Assembly (NCBI GenBank): GCA_964628285.1
Contig: CAZVNP010000004.1
Location: 1 to 64,000, forward strand
Length of the DNA stretch: 64,000 nt
Source of the DNA: JAPLDP01 sp964628285
GTDB lineage: Bacteria > Bacteroidota > Bacteroidia > Bacteroidales > JAGONC01
Reading direction: 5' to 3'
Shown: piece after piece, positions 43,929 through 52,500 of the stretch
How positions within the stretch are numbered: position 1 is the first letter of the stretch
Layout: every line of letters starts with the position of its first letter
Program-made: the position numbers and the translations under genes
Notes under the pieces: generated by a model
Seen by the model: only the letters and a program-made list of their open reading frames with translations
Databases searched by the model: none
What the model was told of the DNA's origin: nothing

Positions 43929-44966
43929 TTAAGAGAGTTGCGGGTTACGGGTTGCGGGTTGCGGGTTTCGAGTTTCGGGTTGCATGTAGTAGATATCTGA
44001 ATACCTGATGACCCGTAGACCCTTAGACCTTAAGACTGACAGATAGTTTATCACAAATTTAGCGTTGAGTAAATCACTTTTTGAATGAACAATCACCAGG
44101 TAGATACCCTTATTAAATCCATTCAGACTCAGGTAAGTATGATTTTGCTGTATGCGGAATTTTTTTATCACACTCCCATAAGTATTGTAGATCGCGACTT
44201 CAAAGGGCAGGTCGATATTATTTGTTTCAATATAGATATTTCCTGTGGAGCAGGGATTGGGATAGATCATCAGATGATTTTCCTGCTGTGTGATTTTTTT
44301 AATTCCGACATTATAACAAGTATCTGTAGTCAAGTGACAACAGACCGGATCACTATGAGCATTATTTGAGATGTTGTTCCATTCGAATCAATACAGCCAT
44401 CCTCCACCTTCAAAATAAGCCATCCCCTCGAGTGGACCTGTGCTATTCCCTACACCCTCTGTGAGATAAGTATCCATACCACTCCCGGCAAGCATAAATC
44501 GTTTATGGTAATTACTATTGATTAAAATCGAATCGATATAAATAACGTAGACATTCGGATAAGCTATATTTGCATATGAAGGTGGCAATGTGTCACCTAT
44601 CGAAAGTGAAAAATCATCCAGCAATGTATCATGGTCAAAATCAGGGGGTAAATAATATACTTTCTTATCAGGAACATCATTCCGAAATGCACCCGCATAC
44701 ATTCTATAATTAATGTTTTGTTTGCAGAAAATATCATAATCAGCCTTCTCAAGTCGATGATAAACGATGCCATTTACCAGTGTATCATCTGTTATAAAGT
44801 ACTGATAATAATAATTATAACCCCATGGCGGAGGATAAACCAGAGCATAGGCCACGCCCCAAATCACATTTGAATCGGGTAAAGTCCAATAGGTCTGGGC
44901 ATTTAGGGGTCTAATTGAACTTATTAACAGGAGAGAAATAAAAACAGTGAAACAGAATTTTTTCAT
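43929..44966 (-). pseudogene. T9SS-sorted secreted protein broken by an in-frame TGA
   Basis: Signal peptide (MKKFCFTVFISLLL, ends LNAQ) and 192 residues end at a TGA (44388-44390). The same frame continues without another stop through FEWNNISNNAHSDPVC to a T9SS sorting domain (LMIYPNPCSTGNIYIE to AKFVINYLS), giving 345 codons with one internal stop and no frameshift. About 30 extra codons after the sorting domain come from octamer and heptamer repeats (44040-43933; QPETRNPQPATRNPQLS), so the original stop seems to have been lost to repeat growth. The gene is AT-rich. A single-base error in the assembly could also explain the stop. Function is unknown. Confidence 0.72.
43933..44040. repeat. 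RYRRGTT heptamers and AGACCNNN octamers at a gene 3' end
   Basis: 43933-43988: GAGAGTT, GCGGGTT, ACGGGTT, GCGGGTT, GCGGGTT, TCGAGTT, TCGGGTT, GCATGTA (period 7). 44001-44040: ATACCTGA, TGACCCGT, AGACCCTT, AGACCTTA, AGACTGAC (period 8). Both arrays lie within the extended reading frame of the T9SS pseudogene. Confidence 0.82.
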
Positions 44967-45085
44967 ATCATATTAAAATTACATTGATAATATCGATTGC
45001 TAATTTAAAATATATTTATGTGAAAAGCAAGTTTTTTTGTCCCGGATGTGGTTTGGGCCCATTTTTAGAGACTATTTTAGTAGCT

Positions 45086-45207
45086 GTGAGTTGGAGGTTG
45101 CAAGTTGNNNNNNNNNNNNNNNNNNNNNNNNNNNNNNNNNNNNNNNNNNNNNNNNNNNNNNNNNNNNNNNNNNNNNNNNNNNNNNNNNNNNNNNNNNNNN
45201 NNNNNNN
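45086..45207. repeat. RNRRGTT heptamers running into an assembly gap (100 N)
   Basis: GTGAGTT, GGAGGTT and GCAAGTT (45086-45106) lead into N at 45108-45207; GTTGATTTG follows. As at 36298, the gap probably hides more of the array. The 119 bp between the T9SS gene start and the repeats are AT-rich with no gene. Confidence 0.7.
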
Positions 45208-45243
45208 GTTGATTTGAGCAAAAGGATTGAAATTAACATGTTA

Positions 45244-45315
45244 CAACCTGTAAACCTGTAGACCTGCAGACCTGCAGACCTGCAGATATGCAAACCTGTA
45301 GACCTGCAGACCTGC
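45244..45315. repeat. Nine AGACCTGC-type octamers
   Basis: Exact 8-nt period over 72 bp: two (C/A)AACCTGT, three AGACCTGC, AGATATGC, AAACCTGT, two AGACCTGC. It ends 74 bp before the DUF4301 start codon. Confidence 0.85.
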
Positions 45316-45388
45316 CAAATAGTTGCATTAGCAAACAAAAAAGTTGTTCTAAGTTTTGGTATTTTTGCCGGCAAATAAAAGCCATAAA

Positions 45389-46945
45389 ATGCTTCCTGTT
45401 TTCGACGACAATGATTTAGACCAGATCCATTCCAGAGGTATCACGCTGAAGACCATTGAGGAGCAGATCGGTTATTTCGTCAACGGTATACCTTATGTCA
45501 ACTTAGTTGCGCCGGCCACTGCCGGTCATGGCATAAGGGTGTTCAGTGAGCAGGAGGTGAACGCGCTGGCGCGTTATTACAGGGAACGGTCGGGGCAGAT
45601 CACGGCCGTCAAATTTGTTCCTGCCTCGGGCGCCGCCAGCCGCATGTTCAAGCACCTTTTCGAGTTCGCCGTGACGGCGTCATCACGGGATAAGGATCAG
45701 CACCACCTGTTGAACGACAAAAGCTTTGCTTCGGTGAAGGAGTTTATCGACAGCCTGGACCGCTTTGCCTTTTACGGCGACCTGACCCAGGTGGCGCACC
45801 GGAACGGACGGCCTGTCGCCGAGGCCCTCAGCGCAAAGGATTACCGTTCGGTCATCCGCCATTTGCTTGGTGGCGAGGGTCTGAATTACGCTTTCCTGCC
45901 GAAGGGTCTTTTGAAATTTCATTCTTACCCCGAAGGAGCGCGGACGGCCATGGAGGAGCACCTCGTCGAAGGATCGTTATACTGCAAAGACCGCACGGGT
46001 AAGGTGGCCGTGCATTTCACCGTGAGCCCCGAGCACCTGGATCATTTCCGGTCGCACTGGGACAGGATCAGAGCATATTATGAGCGGTTGTCGGGGCATC
46101 TCTTTGATGTCACCTTCTCCCTTCAGCAACCCTTTACCGATACGCTGGCTGTGGACCTGGACAACCAACCCTTCCGTGATGATGAGGGCCGTCTCGTGTT
46201 CCGCCCCGGCGGTCATGGTGCTCTCATCTTCAACCTCAGCGACCTGAAACAGGATATCATCTTTATAAAGAATATCGATAATGTGGTCCCGGACCGGGAG
46301 AAGGTGGTGACGGTGCTTTACAAACAAGCCCTGGCGGGTTATTTATTGCGGCTGCAATCAAAGATCTTCAGTTTTATCAGGGATCTGGAAGGAGGTGAGG
46401 CCGGTGATGCCCTGTTTGACGAGATAGACCTTTTCTGCCGTGAGGAGGTCATGCTGCAGGTACGTGAGGATCTGCCGGCCCTGACGTCAAAGGAAAAAGC
46501 AACCTGGTTTCTTAACCTGCTCAGCCGTCCCGTCCGTGTGTGCGGTATGGTGAAGAATGTGGGCGAACCCGGTGGCGGCCCATTCTGGGTTAAGGACAGG
46601 GATGGCAGGGTGTCGCTGCAGATCGTGGAGGCATCACAGATAAACAGAGATAATCCGGGTCAAAGGGAGATTTTCATGCGGTCGACCCACTTCAACCCCG
46701 TTGACCTGGTGTGCGGTGTGAAGGATGCGAAAGGCAAGTCCTATGACCTGACGCAGTTCATTGATCCTTCAACGGGTTTCATCTCGGTGAAGTCGAAGGA
46801 CGGCAGGGAGCTAAAAGCCCTGGAGCTGCCCGGATTATGGAACGGGGCCATGGCACAGTGGATCACCGTGTTCGTGGAGGTGCCGTTGGGCACTTTTAAT
46901 CCTGTTAAGACAGTGAATGACCTCTTACGCGAAAACCACCGGTAG
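45389..46945 (+). CDS. DUF4301 family protein
   Basis: 518 aa from the ATG at 45389 (MLPVFDDNDLDQIHSRGI). A TTG at 45356 in frame is rejected because a TATTTTTG box at 45360-45367 would put the transcription start between the two. The DUF4301 signature FVPASGAASRMFKHLF is present at about residues 78-93, along with FLPKGLLKFHSYPEGARTA and FNLSDLKQDIIFIKNIDNV. The family is almost confined to Bacteroidota, and the GAASRMFK-type loop recalls nucleotide-sugar pyrophosphorylases, but no reaction is established. It appears cytoplasmic. Its stop codon is directly followed by a heptamer array. Confidence 0.9.
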   Translation: MLPVFDDNDLDQIHSRGITLKTIEEQIGYFVNGIPYVNLVAPATAGHGIRVFSEQEVNALARYYRERSGQITAVKFVPASGAASRMFKHLFEFAVTASSRDKDQHHLLNDKSFASVKEFIDSLDRFAFYGDLTQVAHRNGRPVAEALSAKDYRSVIRHLLGGEGLNYAFLPKGLLKFHSYPEGARTAMEEHLVEGSLYCKDRTGKVAVHFTVSPEHLDHFRSHWDRIRAYYERLSGHLFDVTFSLQQPFTDTLAVDLDNQPFRDDEGRLVFRPGGHGALIFNLSDLKQDIIFIKNIDNVVPDREKVVTVLYKQALAGYLLRLQSKIFSFIRDLEGGEAGDALFDEIDLFCREEVMLQVREDLPALTSKEKATWFLNLLSRPVRVCGMVKNVGEPGGGPFWVKDRDGRVSLQIVEASQINRDNPGQREIFMRSTHFNPVDLVCGVKDAKGKSYDLTQFIDPSTGFISVKSKDGRELKALELPGLWNGAMAQWITVFVEVPLGTFNPVKTVNDLLRENHR

Positions 46946-47021
46946 ATATACGATATAAGATTAACGATATGTGATTTTTGATTTACATTTTAAATTTTTA
47001 GATTTTTGATTTAAGATGAAG
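46945..47021. repeat. Eleven GATNNNN-type heptamers joining two genes
   Basis: Exact period 7: GATATAC, GATATAA, GATTAAC, GATATGT, GATTTTT, GATTTAC, ATTTTAA, ATTTTTA, GATTTTT, GATTTAA, GATGAAG. The array begins in the last base of the DUF4301 stop codon and the last unit contains the ATG (47016) of the DUF1858 gene, so it fills the whole spacer. Confidence 0.82.
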
Positions 47022-47312
47022 AAGCAGACACAGATCACGAGGGAAATTTCGATTGAGGATTTGATTATTATTTATCCGTTTGCGCGGCATTATCTGGCGC
47101 AGAAGGGCATACGTTGTGTTGCCTGTGGCGAGGCGGTGTGGTTGACGTTGGAGGAGGCTGCATGGGAGCGCGGTTTTGATGATGATGCCGTGGATGTGGT
47201 GGTGAATGAGTTGCGTCTGATGGCCATGCGCGAGGAAAACTATGAGCGTCATGGCACTGTCTACAATTTTTTCAAAGATAACGCCGGCACAAGGGCGCCA
47301 GATAACAACTGA
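47016..47312 (+). CDS. DUF1858-domain redox-disulfide protein
   Basis: 98 aa. Residues about 9-70 match the DUF1858 domain (ISIEDLIIIYPFARHYLAQK, then the CVACG Cys pair and LTLEEAAWERG). Members occur next to or fused with hybrid cluster protein and other nitric oxide or oxygen stress enzymes and are thought to carry a redox-active disulfide. The neighbourhood here holds a hemerythrin and the remains of an A-type flavoprotein, which agrees with a role in NO/O2 chemistry. The last 20 residues lie outside the domain. Confidence 0.82.
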   Translation: MKKQTQITREISIEDLIIIYPFARHYLAQKGIRCVACGEAVWLTLEEAAWERGFDDDAVDVVVNELRLMAMREENYERHGTVYNFFKDNAGTRAPDNN

Positions 47313-47393
47313 CCATAGCTCCACCTGATAATCTTTGTTCACGCCATCCCGGTAAGTATAGTTGTTAATTACTTATTTGTCACATCTTTAATA

Positions 47394-47830
47394 TCATACT
47401 AATGATTTTCCTGTTTCTATAAATGTCTTGAAATCGAATTCATCAGGATGCCAGTTTACCTGTATCCCTTCTGATAACAAATCAAAGCCTGCTGTCTTTA
47501 ATGCTTCATTTATGATTCCAACACTTTCACTATGCCAACCAAAACAACCAAATGCAAAAGCTTTTTTGTCTTTCAGCTTTAAGCCCTTTATCATTTAAAG
47601 TAATCCTGTAATATAATACATAATCCCCTTATTAATGGTTGGTGAGCCTATAAGGATGATATGTAATTTGAATAGCGCGGTTATGATATCGTTTTTATCA
47701 GTATTAGAAGTATTAAAAATCTTTACTCTAATATTTTCATTTGCATACCTGATACCTTTTTCAATATTTTCAGCAATCAGGCGTGTTCCATTTCACACGG
47801 TATAGTGGTACCATGATGTGTCGAATACTC
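47394..47830 (-). pseudogene. Remnant of an A-type flavoprotein (FprA) flavodoxin domain
   Basis: An open 66-codon stretch (47594-47394; GLKLKDKKAFAFGCFGWHSESV, split here into shorter motifs KKAFAFGCFGW and LLSEGIQVNW) matches the end of the flavodoxin domain of FprA-type flavo-diiron proteins. The same frame continues upstream through a TAA (47597-47595) into LFKLHIILIGSPTINKGIMY and RLIAENIEKGI, further flavodoxin motifs, with another stop (TGA) near 47803. The diiron beta-lactamase-like domain is absent. FprA reduces O2 or NO to water or N2O. The gene is dead or, less likely, badly assembled. The hemerythrin gene follows 88 bp upstream of it on the same strand. Confidence 0.75.
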
Positions 47831-47917
47831 GTCACCATGGAATTTGCATAATTCCTAATCTGTTTTTCCAACCCACCAGACATTGTTTTTTACATTGATT
47901 TTCTTAATTGTATGATT

Positions 47918-48472
47918 TTATTGTAAATAAATAATCTTTAATTCCTTCAACAATTCATGGTATTTTTCATGCTTACCGATCCCTATTTTTTCTGTTTCAA
48001 GTTTTTCAAACGCATCGGCTATTCCGGATTGTTCGGTTTCGCTCAGGATACCATCAGCCATCATAAACAGAACATTGTTCTCTTTTTCAATATGGCTGCG
48101 CAGTAAAAGAACATAATTCATTGAAGTATCGATGATACGACTGATAGCTTCTTTATTTCCATTTTTAAATTCCGTCAGCGCATTGTTTAATTCCCTGATA
48201 TGGTTCCTTCCTACTTGGTGTTCATATAACATGACTCTAATGGGACCCTCTTCTTTTGACATCCCGTGACTGATTAATGCAGGAAACAGGATCTCCTCTT
48301 CTTTTCCATGGTGGCATTGGTCAACAAAACCCTTAATGAAATCGATAATATTTTCATAATGGCCGATGTTCAACTCGTCACCTTTTTTGATATGGCGGGA
48401 AATAGTTTCCATGATGTTAAGCATGAGTTTAATCCCTTCATGCTCATCTTTTAATTGTTGTGTTGCTTTCAT
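47918..48472 (-). CDS. Hemerythrin-domain protein
   Basis: 184 aa, a HHE-type four-helix bundle. Likely iron ligands are His10 (DEHEG), the HHGKEEEILFP His/Glu motif at about 54-64, YEHQVG at about 83, and HIEKENNVLF at about 127. Such proteins bind O2 or NO, or serve in repair of iron centres. It lies between tsaD and the flavoprotein remnant, all on the minus strand, so it probably survives from an oxygen/NO defence pair. The start is the ATG at 48472, and tsaD lies upstream, ending 24 bp before it. Confidence 0.88.
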   Translation of the reverse strand: MKATQQLKDEHEGIKLMLNIMETISRHIKKGDELNIGHYENIIDFIKGFVDQCHHGKEEEILFPALISHGMSKEEGPIRVMLYEHQVGRNHIRELNNALTEFKNGNKEAISRIIDTSMNYVLLLRSHIEKENNVLFMMADGILSETEQSGIADAFEKLETEKIGIGKHEKYHELLKELKIIYLQ

Positions 48473-48495
48473 ATGCTCTTTATATTATTTATCTT

Positions 48496-49521
48496 TCATT
48501 TACGGTTCCTTGAATAGGGTGCCACATCCTGCCGGGCAAAGAGGCCTTTTCTGAATTTAAAGTAACCGGCGGCGGCGATCATGGCTGCATTATCGGTGCT
48601 GTATTCAAAACGGGGGAAGTAGATGTTCCATCCGTTATCATCTTTCTGTCCGGTCAGTTTTTTTCTGAGACAGGAGTTAGCCGCCACTCCACCTGCAATG
48701 GCTATCTCTCTGATGCCGGTTTGACGTGATGCGGCTGTTAGCTTAGATAGGAGGATGCCGACGATGGTATCCTGTATGGAGGCACTGAGGTCGTATTTAT
48801 TCTTTTCGATGAATCCGGGATCTTTTTTCAGCTGATCGCGGATGAAATAGAGAAAAGAGGTCTTCAGGCCGCTGAAGCTTAAATCCAGTCCCGGAATGTT
48901 GGGTTTGGGGAATGTGAAAGCCTTCGGGTTGCCGTCTTCGGCCAGCTTGTCGATGGCGGGGCCGCCGGGATAAGGCAGACCCATGATCTTAGCTGCTTTG
49001 TCGAAGGCTTCGCCGGCGGCGTCGTCGATAGTGCGGCCGATGACCTCCATGGTGTAATGGTCGTGTACCAGGACGATCTGTGTATGCCCACCCGAGACCG
49101 TCAGGCACAGAAAGGGAAAGGAAGGCATGGCGGCTCTGCCTTCACTGTCAGCGATAAAATGTGCCAGCACATGGGCTTCGAGATGGTCCACTTCGATCAG
49201 CGGGATGCCCAGACCCAGTGCCAACGCCTTGGCGAAGCTGGTTCCTACGAGCAGCGACCCCAGCAGCCCCGGGCCCCTGGTGAAAGCGATGGCTTGCAAT
49301 TGTCTTTTATGTATCTTTGCCTGCTGCAAAGCCTGATCGATGACGGGGATGATGTTTTGCTGATGAGCCCTTGAGGCCAGCTCAGGCACTACACCACCGT
49401 ATTTCTTATGGACCTCCTGGTTGGCAATAATATTCGACAGAATAACGTTATTGCAGGTCACCGCAGCCGCCGTGTCATCACACGACGACTCAATACCTAG
49501 AATATAAATATCCGTTACCAT
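48496..49521 (-). CDS. tsaD: tRNA threonylcarbamoyladenosine transferase TsaD
   Basis: 341 aa, full length. N-terminal ILGIESSCDDTAAAV, the metal-binding HLEAH motif, SGGHTQIV and GGVAANSCLRKKL are all present. With TsaB, TsaC and TsaE it forms t6A at position 37 of ANN-decoding tRNAs, an essential modification. Its ATG is only 2 bp from the GTG of the divergent tamB, so each promoter must lie within the other gene. It precedes hemerythrin by 23 bp. Confidence 0.97.
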   Translation of the reverse strand: MVTDIYILGIESSCDDTAAAVTCNNVILSNIIANQEVHKKYGGVVPELASRAHQQNIIPVIDQALQQAKIHKRQLQAIAFTRGPGLLGSLLVGTSFAKALALGLGIPLIEVDHLEAHVLAHFIADSEGRAAMPSFPFLCLTVSGGHTQIVLVHDHYTMEVIGRTIDDAAGEAFDKAAKIMGLPYPGGPAIDKLAEDGNPKAFTFPKPNIPGLDLSFSGLKTSFLYFIRDQLKKDPGFIEKNKYDLSASIQDTIVGILLSKLTAASRQTGIREIAIAGGVAANSCLRKKLTGQKDDNGWNIYFPRFEYSTDNAAMIAAAGYFKFRKGLFARQDVAPYSRNRK

Positions 49522-49523
49522 AC

Positions 49524-52500
49524 GTGGAACCGCAAAGCGATCACATCAGGCGCAAAAGTACTAAAAAAAAGGTAGCCAGGGGCTTCCTGTACCTGGTGGC
49601 GTCGCTGATCGTTTTGTTCGGCCTGCTCTATGGCTTGTTCAAGATACCTGCCGTACAGACCTTCGCTGCCAGGAAAGCCGCCGCCGTCCTCTCAAAGAGA
49701 CTGAATACGACCATCACCGTCGAAAGCATCCACATTGGAGGATTCCTCAATATTATCGTCAACGGCCTGTCCATCGATGACCTGCATAAAAATAAAATCC
49801 TTGATGCCAGGCAGATAAGGCTGAATATCGGGAAAATAAAGACAAAAGAGCACGTGCTTGAATTAAAGAGGATTGTCCTGGACGGATGTGATATAGCCCT
49901 GAGAAGATACCTTGGCGACAGCGTAATGAACATCCAGTCCATCATCGATCATTTAAGCTCCGCCGACACTGTCAGCCCGGTGTCCGGAGCTCCGTGGCGG
50001 ATAAAATGTGCGGGCATCACCATGAAGGACTGTCATTTCGTCTTACAGGACCAGGTCACCATGAGGGCGCCGGATACGCTTCATGCCATTGATTTCGCCA
50101 ACCTCGACATCAGCATGCTGAACTTGAAGGTGAGCGACCTGCGTATCACCGGCGACACCATCTTCGGGAAGGTGAACAGCCTGTCGTTCAGGGATCACAG
50201 CGGTTTCGAGCTGAACAGCTTCGCCGGTGATGCCAGGGTGAGCCCCGGAGGTATCATTGTGGACAACCTGGCCTTCGTCACCAACCATTCTTCCGTCGAT
50301 CTGGATCTGGCCTTTTTATATGATGATTACAGCGCTTTTGGTGACTTTCTGAACCGGATCACCATCCGGGCGGCAATACGGCCTTCGGAGGTGGACATGG
50401 GTGATATCGCTTATTTCACCACCGCCCTTAACGGCATGAATAACAGTCTCAACCTGGAAGGTGAAGTGAACGGACCGGTATCGAACATGAAACTGCGTGA
50501 TTTCAGTTTTCATTTCGGAGGCTCGACCTTCTTCAGGGGCGATATCGCCATGAACGGTCTGCCTGATATCACGGAGACCTTTGTCCAGATGCGCATTGAC
50601 GAGATGTCGACGAACGTCGACGATATCATCCGGTTTAAACTGCCGGGCGGCGCCGGTAACCACGTCAGCATACCCGAGGCCCTCGCCGTTCTGGGTAATG
50701 TCAGGGTTAACGGGACTTTCACCGGTTTTTACGATGATTTTGTCTCCAACGGCACCTTTCACACCGACGTGGGAACACTGACAACAGATATCTTACTGAA
50801 GAACGACAGGAAGAAACACGATGTTGAGTACAGCGGCCGGTTGAAAACCCATGATTTTAATGTGGCCAAAGTGGCCGGGTTGAAGGAGTATCTCGGTCTG
50901 CTGGATATGGTTGCCAACATCACCGGTCACGGCCTGAATGATAAGACTATTGACGTGAAGCTTGACGCGACGGTCGATTCGCTCATGTATCTGAACCATA
51001 AATATCAACAGATCATCGTCCAGGGTGAATACACAAAGAAGAAATTCAATGGGTTGTTAAAGATCGATGATCCTAATATTGCACTTGATTTCTCAGGACT
51101 GGTCGATTTCAACAGACGTGTCCCCCAGTTCAATTTTGTTGCCGGTGTCAGGCATGCCATGCTGAATGAACTGGGTATCAGCAAAAGGGATTCCGTCACT
51201 TCATTATCCTTTAACCTGGATATGAAGGTTACGGGCAGCACCTTCGACAGCATCCAGGGATCGGCAAAAATGAGTCAGGTGGTTTATATTGAAAATGGCA
51301 CGGCTTACCGGCTGAATGATCTCGATGTCACGATGACGGATGTCGACACCCTTCGCCGCAGGCTGGCGCTCAGATCCGATTACCTTGATCTTTTACTTGA
51401 CGGCGAAATCTATCCCAGTGATTTACCGCATTCATTTGCTGCATGGTTGAGCAGGTATACCGATAAGCTTCCTTTGGCACTGCCTGATTCGGCGTGTGTC
51501 CTGCACCGCCAGAACTTTACTTTCACCGTCGATCTGAAAAATACCGGTGATCTGACCACTTTGTTTGCTCCGTTCATACAGGTTGCCCCCGGCACGCATT
51601 TGAGTGGCACTTACAGCTCCGCCGACGGCAACCTTGACTTCACGCTGCATTCACCCAAGGTCGTTTATGGTGGCATTAAGCTCGATGATTACTATGTGGA
51701 AGGGCATTCCACCGATTTTTTGGATATAACAACGGGGGCCTCACGTATCTGGCTCAAACAACCCAGCAGCCGGGACACGCTCTCCCTCGGCATCGATGCC
51801 TTCAAGATCGGCACCAGACTGGCCGGTGATACGGTCCTGTTCGGACTTTTCTGGAACGATACCCTGGCCGGCGATCATAATACGGGCCGGATCGAAGGGA
51901 TGCTGTCTTTAACGGATTATCCGCGCCTCACCGCAACCATCACTTCAGGTGTTATGCTTATCAATGACTCGGCATGGAGCATCACGCCGGAAAACAGGAT
52001 CACCGTCGACAGCACCGCTTTGACTGTCAGCAACCTGAGCTTCAAGGGACAGAAGGCCGGACTGGTGATCAACGGAGCGGTGTCGGATAATCCCTCAGAC
52101 CATATCATGCTGCAATGTCATGACCTCGACATCGCTTACTTCGATCCCTTTATCCGTGATCTGGGATTCGATATAAGAGGATTTATCAATGGACAGGTCA
52201 ATGTATCCGAGCTTTTTCATCATCCTGATATCACCGGCAAGCTGCTGGTCGATGACTTTAACCTCAACGGTGAACACCTTGGCGATCTGTCGTTGAATAC
52301 CGGGTGGGATAAGGATAATGCCCGGCTCATGGTGAATGCCGACATCCTGTACCATGGCAGCGACACCATCGTTAAGACCATGACCCTGAACGGCTCATAT
52401 TATTCTCAGGATCCGGACCATGCCTTTGACCTGACAGCGACCTTTTACAACTACAAGTTGCATACGCTTTATCCTTTTTTCTCTTCTTTTCTGGATACCC

